A stretch of DNA of 64,000 nucleotides from Crossiella sp. SN42 (GTDB lineage: Bacteria; Actinomycetota; Actinomycetes; Mycobacteriales; Pseudonocardiaceae), in NCBI RefSeq assembly GCF_023897065.1, contig NZ_JAMHIV010000005.1:1-64000 (forward strand), in the 5' to 3' direction. Below are positions 50,996 to 59,458 of this stretch, piece by piece (positions within the stretch are counted from its first letter, which is position 1; the number at the start of each line of letters is the position of its first letter). The notes under the pieces are model-generated. The model was not told the DNA's origin, ran no database searches, and worked only from the letters and a program-made list of their open reading frames with translations. The translations under genes and the position numbers were made by a program.

Positions 50996-51790
50996 TCAGT
51001 CGTGCAGCAGGCCGAGGTCCGGGGGCACCAGGGTGGTGTTCTCCATCAGTTCGCGGATCAGGTTGTGGTTGAGGGTGTTGCCGACGGGTTCGCCGACCTC
51101 CTCTCTGGTCAGGCCCGGGACGCCGCCGCGGCTCAGCCGGTTGCGGACGCCGAGGACGAGGTGTTCGACCTTCTTGTGGGTCCAGCCCTCCTCGGGGCGG
51201 ATCTCGTTGAGGTGCTCGGCGGCCTGCCGCCAGGACAGCGGGTTGGGGTACAGCTCGTGCAGCAGGTAGCGCTGACCGAGCACGACCAGCGCCAGCTTCT
51301 CGGCCGGGGTGAGCGCCCAGGTGTGCGGCGGACTGGTCGAGGCCCCGTGCTGGATGTCGGGCCCTTCGCCGTCCTGGGCCCGGACATGGACCTCCAGCAG
51401 GTGTTCGCGGCCGCTGCTGCCGCGGACGAACAGCGGGGTGTACCCGGCCGCCAGCGGGATCGGCTCGTCCTGGTTGCACAGCAGCCGGGCTCCCGGCAGC
51501 CGCAGCGGCAACCGCCCCAGGTTGCTGATCCACCACCGGTCGCCCCGGTGGGTGAGCGCACCCTGGTGGCGGCTGATCCGCCGGTCGTGCTCGCCGACGC
51601 AGACGTGCACGTCCGGGCGGTTGCGGCCGAACACGATCTGCCGCCCCTCCCGGGGCCCGACCGTGATCCCTCCCGTCACCGACAGCACGTGCAGGGTGCC
51701 GGGCACCTCGTTCGCCCGCACCCCCCAGGCCAGGCTGTGGTGCCCGGACGGCAGGGCCTGCCCGCCCGGCACCGCGAGCTGCTCGATCAT
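50996..51790 (-). CDS. FHA-domain protein with C-terminal helical domain
   Basis: Protein of 264 residues. An FHA phosphothreonine-binding domain spans about 40-120 (IVFGRNRPDVHVCVGEHDRRISRHQGALTHRGDRWWISNLG contains the GR...SRxH and N blocks). The C-terminal half (WALTPAEKLALVVLGQRYLLHELYPNPLSWRQAAEHLNEIRP) looks like a winged-helix DNA-binding region. ATG 51790 has GGAGG at good spacing. Together these suggest a Ser/Thr-kinase-responsive transcription factor, but no kinase gene is adjacent. It lies 70 nt downstream of the ABC permease on the same strand. Confidence 0.82.
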   Translation of the reverse strand: MIEQLAVPGGQALPSGHHSLAWGVRANEVPGTLHVLSVTGGITVGPREGRQIVFGRNRPDVHVCVGEHDRRISRHQGALTHRGDRWWISNLGRLPLRLPGARLLCNQDEPIPLAAGYTPLFVRGSSGREHLLEVHVRAQDGEGPDIQHGASTSPPHTWALTPAEKLALVVLGQRYLLHELYPNPLSWRQAAEHLNEIRPEEGWTHKKVEHLVLGVRNRLSRGGVPGLTREEVGEPVGNTLNHNLIRELMENTTLVPPDLGLLHD

Positions 51791-51859
51791 GTCCGCCTCC
51801 TGCCAGGTCGTCTGATCGGAGCGTGGCACGCGGTGCCGGGAGGGTTCCCGGGGCGCGAC

Positions 51860-54292
51860 CTAGCTGGCCACCGCGGTCAGCAGGTCGATCCTGGCCGCGC
51901 GGCGGGCCGGCCAGATGGCGGCCAGCACCCCCGCGGTGACCAGGCCGGCCAGGGTCAGCGCCACCACGGGTAAGGGAACGGTGGCGTCGAGCAGGGACTG
52001 GCCGAGCATCGCGTGCTGCATCACCGCGCCGGAGCCGACCCCCAGCAGCACGCCGAGGATGGCGCCGAACAGGCAGATCACCACGCTCTCCCAGCGGATC
52101 GCGGCCCGGAGCAAGCTCTGGGTGGCGCCCACCGCGCGCAGCACGCCGAGCTCGCGGACCCTGGCCATGACCGCCAGCGCGAGCGTGTTGACCACGCCGA
52201 ACAGGGAGATCAGCACGGCGAGGGCGAACATGGCGTACATGATCACGAATGCCAGGCGCTGGGTCTCCTGTCCCTCGGCGACCAGGCCGGCCTGGTCGGT
52301 GACGGTGACATCGGGCCGGTCGGCGAACTCGGCGAGCACCGCGGCGCGGGTGGCCGCCGGGTCCGGGCCGGTGGCGTAGATGGTGGTGATCTTGTCTTGC
52401 AGGGCGGGCGGGACCTGCGCCTGGTCGAAGTAGATGCTCGCCTGCAGCTCGGTGGCCTCGTACACCCCGGCCACGGTGCTGGCCACCGTGACGCCGTCGA
52501 AGGTCATGGTGAACCGCTCGCCCAGGCGCAGGCCGAGCATGTCGGCCTGGTTGCGGGAGATCAGCGCGCCCCGGCGCAGGTCGGCCACGCCGTCGGTGAC
52601 CGTGGGGGTGAGCACCGTGCCGAAGGCGGCCGGGTCGATCGCGGAGACCACCCGCCGGGTGCCGCCGCCCTCGTAGGCCAGCTCGGCCAGCGCCTCCCGC
52701 GCGGCCACCACCGTGGCCGCCGACGGCACTTTGTCCACTGTGGACAGATCATTTCTGGTCAGATGGGATTGTCCTTTCAGGGCAGGGCGGATCACCGTGG
52801 TGCTGGTGGGCACGGTGGCCCGCGTGGTGGAGGCGATCAGGTCGCCGAAGGTGGCGCTGAGCGTGGCGAAGGCGCACACCAGGGCGACCCCGATGGTGAT
52901 CGCGGTGGCCGTGGCCGAGGTGCGCCGCGGATCACCGGCGGCGTTGCGGATGGCCAGTCGCAGCGCCGGGCTGCCGAAGCGGCTCAGCGGGCGCAGCACC
53001 AGCGCGGCCAGCGCCGGGGCGAGCAGCAGCACCCCCAGCGCGGCGACCACGGTAGCGCTCAGGCCGATGATGCGGGGCAGGGTGTCCGCACTGGGGTCGG
53101 CGGTGGCCAGGACGGCCACCAGCGCGGTGGCCAGCACCGCCAGCCCGGCCAGGGTGCGGGCCCGCCGGGTGGCCCTCGGCGGGGTCGGGTCGGTGCGCAG
53201 CGCGGCCATCGGGGACACCTTGGCGGCCCGTCGCGCCGGGCCGTAGGCGGCCAGCACGGTGGTGCCGACGGCGACCGCGTAACCGAGCAGGATGGCCAGC
53301 GGGCTCACCGTGAACTCGATGTGCTCGCCCGGCCGGAGCACCCCGATGATCAGCGGCCCGACCGCGACGCCGGTCCCGGCGCCCAGAGTGCCGCCGGCCA
53401 GGCCGAGCAGGGTGGCCTCCAGCACCACCGTGCGGCGGACCTGGCTCTGCCGCGCGCCGACCGCGCGCAGCAGGGCCAGCTGGCGGGTGCGCTGGATGAG
53501 CAGCATGCCGAAGGTGTTGGCGATGACGAACATGCCGACCATCAGCGCCACGAAGGCGAACGGCAGCAGGGTGATCCGCAGGTCCATCAGGCCCTCGGCC
53601 CGATCGGCGTCGACGACCTCGGCCAGCTCCGCCCCGGTCTGCACCACCCGGCCGGGCCCGGCGGCCGCGGCCGGGGTGACGCCGGTCAGCTCGATGCGCC
53701 GGAAACCCTTGCCCAGCAAGCGTTCTGCCTCCGCCGGGGCGAGCGCGACCGCGGGCTGGTCGTCCTCACCGAGCGTGCGGTAGTCATACCGGCCCACCAC
53801 GGTGACCGGTTCCCAGCGGCCACCGTCGAGCAGCACCCTGGTGCGGGCGCCGACGTCGAGTCCGGCCAGGGCCGCCTCCACCCGGTTGACCGCGATCTCC
53901 CCCGCCGCGGCCGGTGGCCGCCCGGAGAGCAGGGTGAAGCGGCCGGTGTCGTCCCAGCCGGTGCCGGTGTGCCCCAAGGGGGTGCGAGTACGGACGAGCT
54001 TGCCGTCGGGGCCGGGCAGTCCGGCATGGCCGGTGCGCACGCCAGTGGCGGTGGCGCCGGGCAGCGCGGCCAGCCGGGCCAGTTCGGCCTCCGGCAGCCG
54101 GGTGTCCGGCCGGTCGGCCCGCACGCTCAGGCCGACGCCGGTCCGCCCGCCCTGTCCGCTGATGGTGGTCGCGATCGAGTCGCTGACCACCCAGGCGCCT
54201 ACCACCGCGGTGACACCTAGGGTGATCGCGACCAGGGTCATCGCCACGCGGCCCTTGTGCGCCAGCAGGTCGCGCAGCATGGTCCGCCACAT
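51860..54292 (-). CDS. ABC exporter permease (MacB/FtsX type)
   Basis: Membrane subunit of 810 residues with two FtsX/MacB permease units: helix 1 near 15-40, an extracellular MacB-PCD region, three helices near 250-370, a second copy with a second extracellular domain, and three helices at the C-terminus (AVLISLFGVVNTLALAVMARVRELGVLRAVGA). Together with the overlapping ATPase it forms an exporter of the lipoprotein/antimicrobial-peptide type. TGATG overlap with the ATPase gene. Divergent from a two-component system that likely controls it. Confidence 0.93.
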   Translation of the reverse strand: MWRTMLRDLLAHKGRVAMTLVAITLGVTAVVGAWVVSDSIATTISGQGGRTGVGLSVRADRPDTRLPEAELARLAALPGATATGVRTGHAGLPGPDGKLVRTRTPLGHTGTGWDDTGRFTLLSGRPPAAAGEIAVNRVEAALAGLDVGARTRVLLDGGRWEPVTVVGRYDYRTLGEDDQPAVALAPAEAERLLGKGFRRIELTGVTPAAAAGPGRVVQTGAELAEVVDADRAEGLMDLRITLLPFAFVALMVGMFVIANTFGMLLIQRTRQLALLRAVGARQSQVRRTVVLEATLLGLAGGTLGAGTGVAVGPLIIGVLRPGEHIEFTVSPLAILLGYAVAVGTTVLAAYGPARRAAKVSPMAALRTDPTPPRATRRARTLAGLAVLATALVAVLATADPSADTLPRIIGLSATVVAALGVLLLAPALAALVLRPLSRFGSPALRLAIRNAAGDPRRTSATATAITIGVALVCAFATLSATFGDLIASTTRATVPTSTTVIRPALKGQSHLTRNDLSTVDKVPSAATVVAAREALAELAYEGGGTRRVVSAIDPAAFGTVLTPTVTDGVADLRRGALISRNQADMLGLRLGERFTMTFDGVTVASTVAGVYEATELQASIYFDQAQVPPALQDKITTIYATGPDPAATRAAVLAEFADRPDVTVTDQAGLVAEGQETQRLAFVIMYAMFALAVLISLFGVVNTLALAVMARVRELGVLRAVGATQSLLRAAIRWESVVICLFGAILGVLLGVGSGAVMQHAMLGQSLLDATVPLPVVALTLAGLVTAGVLAAIWPARRAARIDLLTAVAS

Positions 54293-55026
54293 CAGGCGGT
54301 CACCCCTTCCAGTGATTTCATCCGGTCCAGCACACGCTCCGCGGTCGGCTCGTGCAGTTCGCCGACCAGCCGGCCGTCGGCCAGGAACAGCACCCGGTCG
54401 GCGTAGGCGGCCGCGGCCGGGTCGTGGGTCACCATCACGACGGTGCGGCCGAGCTCGTCCACACCGCGGCGCAGGAAGCCGAGCAGTTCGGCCGAGCTGG
54501 CCGAGTCCAGCGCGCCGGTGGGCTCGTCGGCGAAGACCACGTCCGGGTTGGTCACCAGGGCGCGGGCGCAGGCCACCCGCTGCTGCTGGCCGCCGGAGAG
54601 CTGGTGCGGGCGGTGGTTCAGCCGGTCGGCCAGGCCCATCGCGCCGACCACGGTCGAGACCACCCCTGGCTTGGGCCTGGTGCCGGCCAGCGCGAACGGC
54701 AGGGTGATGTTCTCCAGCGCGGTCAGGGTGGGTAACAGGTTGTAGGCCTGGAAGACGAAGCCGATCCGGTCGCGGCGGAGCACGGTCAGCTCGTCATCGG
54801 AGAGCTCGGTCAGTTCGGTCTCGCCGACCCACACCCGGCCGTCACTCGGCCGGTCGAGCCCGGCCACGCAGTGCATGAGGGTGGACTTGCCGGAGCCGGA
54901 GGGCCCCATGATCGCGGTGAACCGGCCGCGGTGCAGGTCCACGTCGACGCCGGCGAGCGCCCGCACGCCTGCCCCGTAGGTCTTGGTCAGCCCTCTGGCT
55001 CGCACCGCGGAGGTGGGTTGTGTCAT
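54292..55026 (-). CDS. ABC exporter ATP-binding protein (MacB/LolD type)
   Basis: ATPase of 244 residues with all nucleotide-binding motifs: Walker A MGPSGSGKST, Q-loop VFQAYNLLP, signature LSGGQQQR, Walker B VVFADEPTGALD and H-loop VTHD. The LolD/MacB-type QQR signature and TGALD tail match the FtsX-type permease it precedes. ATG 55026; divergent by 166 bp from the histidine kinase. Confidence 0.95.
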   Translation of the reverse strand: MTQPTSAVRARGLTKTYGAGVRALAGVDVDLHRGRFTAIMGPSGSGKSTLMHCVAGLDRPSDGRVWVGETELTELSDDELTVLRRDRIGFVFQAYNLLPTLTALENITLPFALAGTRPKPGVVSTVVGAMGLADRLNHRPHQLSGGQQQRVACARALVTNPDVVFADEPTGALDSASSAELLGFLRRGVDELGRTVVMVTHDPAAAAYADRVLFLADGRLVGELHEPTAERVLDRMKSLEGVTA

Positions 55027-55192
55027 GCCCAGAACGGTCCCCGAATCGGCGGCCGCTGCCATCGGAGCACGGCCTGGTCTTTGGCGTCCGACCGTGGTCT
55101 GGCCGGGAGCCGCCGGGGCGGTGCGCGTCATACCGTGGTCGGACAGACCTCGGGCTGATCCCAAGCCGGCGGCCCTGTGGCAGGGTGAGGGA

Positions 55193-56311
55193 ATGGCCAG
55201 TGTGGACAGTGGCGCTCAGCGCGCCTACCTCGTGGGGCTGGACCTCGTGGTGGGCGCGACGATCACCGTGGTCACCGCCGCACTGACGATGAGCTCCGGC
55301 GTGATCGAGCCGTACACCGGCCCGGAGTGGCTGGCCTGGCTGATCGCGCTCGGGGTGGGCGGGCCGGTCATCGTGCGCCGCCGCTGGCCGTTGGGCGCGA
55401 TGCTGGTGCTGCTGCCCTTCACGGCCGTGGCCGCGCTGCTGCTGATCGGGCAGCTGGCCGTGGTGTCCGTCGCGCTGGTGCTGTACCTGGTCGCGCTGGT
55501 CGAGCCCCGCCGCCGCTCGATGGCGCTGATGGGCCTGTCCATGCTCGTCACGGTCATACCGGCGCTATTCAGCTCGGTCCTGTGGATCATGCTCACGGTG
55601 TTGCTGACCATCGGTCCGTGGACGATGGGCCGGTTCGCCCAGTTCCGCCAGCGGGACGAAGCGGTAATGGCCGAGCAGCGCGAACAGCGGGTGGTGCTGG
55701 CCGAGCGATTACGGATCGCCCGCGACCTGCACGACATCGTCGCGCACAGCATGAGCCTGATCGCGGTCAAGGCGGGCGTGGCCAACCACGTCGCCGACAC
55801 CCAGCCGGAGGAGACCAAGGCCGCGCTGGCGGTGATCGAGGCGACCAGCCGGGACGCGCTGGCGGACCTGCGGCGCATGCTGGGCGTGCTGCGCTCCGCG
55901 GACGGCGCGGAGGTGGAACTGCGTCCCGTGCAAGGACTTGCCGAGTTACCCGGGCTGGCGCAGCTGGCCGAGTCGGCCGGGGTGACGGTACAGCTGGACG
56001 TGGCCGAACTGGAGTTGCCGGAGGGGGTGCAGCAGGCGGTGTACCGGATCGTGCAAGAGGCGCTGACCAATGTGGTGCTGCACTCCGGGGCCGGGAGCTG
56101 TGAGGTGCGGCTGCGCGAGGACGGCGCCGAGGTCGTGGTGGAGGTGACCGATCCGGGGGGCAGGCGGGCGGTGGCCGGGGGCGGGGGCGGACACGGGTTG
56201 GTCGGGATGCGGGAGCGGGTCGCGGCTTACGGCGGCACGCTGACCACGGGGCGGTTGGCCGGTGGCGGGTTTGGGGTGTGCGCGCGGCTGCCGATCGGTG
56301 GGGCGGGGTGA
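55193..56311 (+). CDS. Sensor histidine kinase (NarL-type partner)
   Basis: Membrane sensor kinase of 372 residues with four to five N-terminal helices and almost no extracellular domain (the intramembrane-sensing style), the HisKA_3 phospho-acceptor (LRIARDLHDIVAHSMSLIAVKAG, His about 182) and a HATPase domain (VYRIVQEALTN; GHGLVGMRERV). Kinases of this build next to MacB-type exporters commonly respond to cell-envelope stress. Two TTA leucine codons (55709, 55946). Its response regulator is normally adjacent, but here 663 bp of degenerate sequence intervene. Confidence 0.92.
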   Translation: MASVDSGAQRAYLVGLDLVVGATITVVTAALTMSSGVIEPYTGPEWLAWLIALGVGGPVIVRRRWPLGAMLVLLPFTAVAALLLIGQLAVVSVALVLYLVALVEPRRRSMALMGLSMLVTVIPALFSSVLWIMLTVLLTIGPWTMGRFAQFRQRDEAVMAEQREQRVVLAERLRIARDLHDIVAHSMSLIAVKAGVANHVADTQPEETKAALAVIEATSRDALADLRRMLGVLRSADGAEVELRPVQGLAELPGLAQLAESAGVTVQLDVAELELPEGVQQAVYRIVQEALTNVVLHSGAGSCEVRLREDGAEVVVEVTDPGGRRAVAGGGGGHGLVGMRERVAAYGGTLTTGRLAGGGFGVCARLPIGGAG

Positions 56312-56368
56312 GTGCGGTGGCTGGCTGGGCTGGTCCGCGAGGTCGTGGGGCGCTCGGCGGCAAGAACG

Positions 56369-56602
56369 GGCACGGTGCTGGGAACGAGCACAGCGTTGGG
56401 GGCGGGCACGGTGCAGAGGGCGGGCACGGTGCTCGGGATGGGCACGGCGCTGGGGATGGGCACGGCGCTGGGAACGAGCACAGTGTTGGGGGCGGGCACG
56501 GTGCCGGGGATGGGCACGGCGCTGGAGGCGGGCACGGCGATGAGGCTGAGCTTGGCGTTCAGGATGCGCGCGGCGATCGAGGCGTGCGCGGCGGTGGGGC
56601 GG
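56369..56602. repeat. 18-bp degenerate tandem array, 13 units
   Basis: Units like ggcacggtgctgggaacg repeat every 18 bp without interruption. The first nine or so are close; the last four drift (agcttggcgttcaggatg and so on). In frame they encode a (G/S)T(V/A)LG-X hexapeptide repeat. Confidence 0.85.
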
Positions 56603-56632
56603 CCCGATGATGGAAGGTGGCCCGATGATGGG

Positions 56633-56722
56633 GGCGGCCCCGGTGGCGAAGGCGGCCCCGGTGGTGAAGGCGGTCCCGGTGGTGGGGGCGGCCGCGGTGG
56701 TGGGGGCGGCCGCGGTGGTGGG
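56633..56722. repeat. 18-bp tandem array, 5 units
   Basis: Units ggcggccccggtggcgaa, then increasingly ggcggccgcggtggtggg. It is a second, younger-looking array with the same 18-bp period, 30 bp after the first. Confidence 0.85.
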
Positions 56723-56974
56723 GGCAGGGTTGGGGTTGGGGCTGGGTTTGGCGTTCGGAGTGCGCGCGGCGAACGAGGTTCGGGGCGGGCTCGTTGGCGG
56801 GGCTGGGCTTGGCGGCGGGGTTGCGACTCGGCGACGGAGGCGCGCGGCGTTGGGGGGCGGGTCTGGTGACAGGAGCGCGTACCCGGATCGGCGTGTGCTC
56901 GATGATCGTGGCGGGGGCTGGCGGCGGTGCTCACAGGGGGTCTCGGGTCGCCGGTGTGGGGCTGGGGGTGAGCG

Positions 56975-57634
56975 GTGACGGTTCGGGTGTTGATCGCGGA
57001 TGACCAGACGTTGGTGCGCGGTAGTTTCGCTTTACTGGTTGGGTCCGCGCCCGGGTTGACCGTGGTGGGGGAGGCTGCTGATGGGGTGGCGGCAGTCGAG
57101 TTGGCTCGCCGGGAGAAGCCCGATGTGGTGCTGATGGATGTCCGGATGCCGGAGATGGACGGCATTGAGGCGACCAGGGTGTTGTGTTCGGGGGCGGAGC
57201 CGGGGCCGCGGGTGTTGATCCTGACCACCTTTGACCTGGACTCCTACGTGTACGCGGCGTTGCGGGCCGGGGCCAGTGGGTTCCTGCTCAAGGACACGCC
57301 GCCTGCGGAGTTGTTGCAGGCGATCATGGTGGTGGCGGAGGGGCAGGCGTTGTTGTCGCCTAGTGTGACGCGGCGGTTGATCGCGGAGTTCGCGCGGCGG
57401 CCTGAGCCCGCGCAGTCACCGGCCCGCGAGTTGGATGGGCTGACCGAGCGGGAACGTGAGGTGCTGGTGCTGATCGCGCGCGGACTGTCCAATGTGGAGC
57501 TGAGCCAGAGCTTGCGGTTGAGTGTGGCCACGGTGAAGACGCACATCGGGCGGTTGCTGAGCAAGCTGCATGCCAGGGACCGGGCGCAGTTGGTGATCGT
57601 GGCGTATGAGACCGGGCTGGTCAGTCCGCGGTGA
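56975..57634 (+). CDS. NarL/LuxR-type response regulator
   Basis: Response regulator of 219 residues: receiver domain with acidic pocket VLIADDQ, phospho-acceptor Asp in VVLMDVRMPEMDG and Lys in FLLKDTPP; C-terminal LuxR helix-turn-helix LTEREREVLVLIARGLSNVELSQSLRLSVATVKTH. Partner of the kinase upstream and likely activator of the divergent ABC exporter. Codon 20 is a TTA leucine, and the gene uses more GGG and TTG codons than its neighbours. GTG 56975 overlaps the stop of the preceding open frame. Its 3' end overlaps the convergent SGNH gene by 14 nt. Confidence 0.93.
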   Translation: MTVRVLIADDQTLVRGSFALLVGSAPGLTVVGEAADGVAAVELARREKPDVVLMDVRMPEMDGIEATRVLCSGAEPGPRVLILTTFDLDSYVYAALRAGASGFLLKDTPPAELLQAIMVVAEGQALLSPSVTRRLIAEFARRPEPAQSPARELDGLTEREREVLVLIARGLSNVELSQSLRLSVATVKTHIGRLLSKLHARDRAQLVIVAYETGLVSPR

Positions 57635-58913
57635 GTGGGAGGGGGACGGCGTTGGCCATGGCGGCGTGGCCGGCCTGGTTGGCGTGGATGCCGTCGCCGC
57701 TGTCGTAGCCGGCGCGGATGGTGTTGGGATTGGTCGGGTCGCGGAGGACCTGGTCGAAGTCCAGGACGCTGTCGCAGGCGCCCGCGCAGTTGCCGCCGGT
57801 GCGGACGAAGGCGTTGATCTCGGCGCGGTCCCGGTTCTGCTGGGCCGTATAACCGGGGCGCGGGGTGATTGGCACGGCGTGGATCTTGATGTCGGCCGCG
57901 CGCAGGCGGGCGAAGACCGCGCGGTAGCTGTCCAGGATGGCTGGGGCGCGGCAGCCGAAGGCCAGGTCGTTGGTGCCGTAGTAGTAGATCACCGCGGTGA
58001 CTCCGTGCAGGGACAGCACATCGCGGTCCAGGCGGGCCAGGCCGTGCAGGTCCGCTACCGGGGGTGGGGTGAGCGGGCAGGTGGCGGCGCTGGTGGTGCC
58101 GCCGATGCCGGCGTTGGCCACGGCGAAGCGTTGCGGGCTGGGGAGTTCGTTGGCGCGGCGGGCCAGGTCGTCGGTCCAGCGGCGGTTGACGGCGGTGCAG
58201 CCGGGGCCGCAACTGGTGCTGCCGTGGCCGTCGACGACCGAACTGCCGTAGGCGACCACGGTTCCGCCGGCTTGGGTCGTGCGCACGTCCACGGCGCTGA
58301 CCAGGTAGGTCGAGCCGGTCTTGAGGGGGTACGGGGCCGGGTCGTGCACGCGGTCGCCGGAACCGGCTGGGGTGAGGTAGTTCTCGCGCAGGGCGGCCTG
58401 GTGGGCGCTGGGGCGGGACTGGCCGCGCAGGTGCAGGCTGACGGCGAGGTCGTCCTGGGCGCGGGTGGGCAGCGGGACCGGGTCGCTCCAGACCTCGCCG
58501 CCGATGGGCACGGTGACGGCGGGGCGGCCGTGGAAGCGGAGGAGGCGGGAGGTGCCGGGAACGACCGCGCCTTGGCCCGCGCTGATACCGGCCGCGGCGG
58601 CGTCGATGGTGAGCGGGGTGGTGCCGTACTCGTTCTGCAGGCGGACACGCAGGGCCGGGCCGCCCTGGCTGAGGTGGGTGATCATGCGGATGGACTGGTT
58701 GTCCAGCGTCTGCGGGGCCAGGGATTGCTGGGACTGGGCCCAGGAGGTGAGCCACCGGCCACCAGCAGGCTCCGCGACGGCGCTGGGCGGGGCGGCGAGG
58801 GAGTGAGCGGCGAGCAGGCAGGCTGTGGTGATCAGGCAGGCGGCGGTGGTCAGGCAGGCGGCGGTGGTCAGGCAGGCGGCGGTGGTCAGGGTGCGGGTGC
58901 GGTGGCCGCGCAT
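57621..58913 (-). CDS. Secreted SGNH/GDSL hydrolase
   Basis: Exported esterase/lipase-type hydrolase of 430 residues. Block I VVAYGSSVVDGHGS (nucleophile Ser in G-S-S instead of GDS), Gly block ANAGIGGTT, Asn block YYYGTNDLA and the catalytic DGIHANQAGH near the C-terminus are all present, with an N-terminal beta-sandwich before them. The signal peptide is odd: its hydrophobic core is three copies of TTAACL plus a variant, encoded by 18-bp tandem repeats. TGATG overlap with the upstream GXWXG gene. Confidence 0.9.
   Translation of the reverse strand: MRGHRTRTLTTAACLTTAACLTTAACLITTACLLAAHSLAAPPSAVAEPAGGRWLTSWAQSQQSLAPQTLDNQSIRMITHLSQGGPALRVRLQNEYGTTPLTIDAAAAGISAGQGAVVPGTSRLLRFHGRPAVTVPIGGEVWSDPVPLPTRAQDDLAVSLHLRGQSRPSAHQAALRENYLTPAGSGDRVHDPAPYPLKTGSTYLVSAVDVRTTQAGGTVVAYGSSVVDGHGSTSCGPGCTAVNRRWTDDLARRANELPSPQRFAVANAGIGGTTSAATCPLTPPPVADLHGLARLDRDVLSLHGVTAVIYYYGTNDLAFGCRAPAILDSYRAVFARLRAADIKIHAVPITPRPGYTAQQNRDRAEINAFVRTGGNCAGACDSVLDFDQVLRDPTNPNTIRAGYDSGDGIHANQAGHAAMANAVPLPLTAD
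58815..58886. repeat. 18-bp repeats building a signal peptide
   Basis: Three identical units caggcaggcggcggtggt (58833-58886) plus a diverged fourth (58815-58832). Each adds six residues (TTAACL) to the hydrophobic core of the SGNH-hydrolase signal peptide. Confidence 0.9.
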
Positions 58914-59383
58914 CAGGCGCGTTCCAGGAAGAAGTAGAAGTGCTCGCCGGTGGGCTGGGTGTGTTTGCCGTTCATGATGCCCAGCAGGGTGCGCTCGTCC
59001 ACCCGCTTGAAGTGGTCGAAGATGGGCTGGCCGTCGTAGACCATGGTGGCGGTGACCTCGCCGCGGAACTCGATGTTCCACAGGCTGGCCTCGCCCTGGC
59101 CCGCCTCGACGTTGGAGTACAGCTCGCCCTGCTCGTCCCGGCAGAGCAGGGGCTTGGCGTCGGTCAGGGAGTGGAACTCCTTGCCGTACCAGCGGGCGGC
59201 GGCGAGCTGGCCGTTGAGCGGGTGGCCGGTGCTGAACTCATCGCCCTGCCAGCGGCCCAGGATCTCCTCGGCGGGCACCGGCGGGAGCTGGGCCCAGAGC
59301 TCGTCCAGCTCCGCGGGGGTGACCTGGTGCTTGCGCTCGCGAAGCTCCTGAAACCTGGCCCGCGCCTGCTCGACGTCCGTCAT
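58913..59383 (-). CDS. GXWXG / DUF4334 domain protein
   Basis: Cytosolic protein of 156 residues: the GXWXG motif (ILGRWQGDEFSTGHP) followed by AARWYGKEFHS, the DUF4334 part (WNIEFRGEVTATMVYDGQPIFDHFKRVDERTLLGIMNGK) and a final FYFFLERA. A lipocalin-like fold is predicted for these; function unknown. ATG 59383 has ggagagg at ideal spacing. Coupled to the SGNH gene. Confidence 0.88.
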   Translation of the reverse strand: MTDVEQARARFQELRERKHQVTPAELDELWAQLPPVPAEEILGRWQGDEFSTGHPLNGQLAAARWYGKEFHSLTDAKPLLCRDEQGELYSNVEAGQGEASLWNIEFRGEVTATMVYDGQPIFDHFKRVDERTLLGIMNGKHTQPTGEHFYFFLERA

Positions 59384-59440
59384 GACGACCTCTCCACTGG
59401 TGGGTTCCCGGCCCTGCCATTCGACCACTTCGGCGTCCCG

Positions 59441-59458
59441 GTGTGAATATCATGCGGA
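59441..59458 (+). promoter_or_regulatory. Leaderless-type promoter motif of LuxR paralogue 1
   Basis: gtgtgaatatcat lies 5 nt before ATG 59459; TATCAT fits a TANNNT -10 box. The same motif precedes the paralogous gene at 61533. Confidence 0.5.

Larger units (their letters stand above)
56312..56974 (+). pseudogene. Decayed repetitive coding region between kinase and regulator
   Basis: Directly after the kinase TGA a GTG-started frame encodes hexapeptide repeats (GTVLGT, STALGA, GTALGM ...) to about 56602. High third-position GC then moves to a second frame starting ATG 56607 (AAPVVKAVPVVGAAAVVGAAAVV, membrane-like), and from about 56790 to a third frame (LAGLGLAAGLRLGDGGARRWGAGLVTGARTRIG). 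Joined, these read like a small membrane protein with two repeat expansions and two frameshifts. No product recognised. A simple GC-rich repeat tract is the alternative. Confidence 0.4.

Noticed and set aside
52013-54220. Plus-strand open frame of 735 codons opposite the ABC permease
   Set aside because: Gly/Arg/Gln-rich shadow; the permease frame has clear FtsX helices.
56227-57228. Minus-strand open frame with VPIPSAVPIPS-type repeats
   Set aside because: It mirrors the 18-bp array and the response regulator; repeat periodicity of a multiple of three keeps several frames open.
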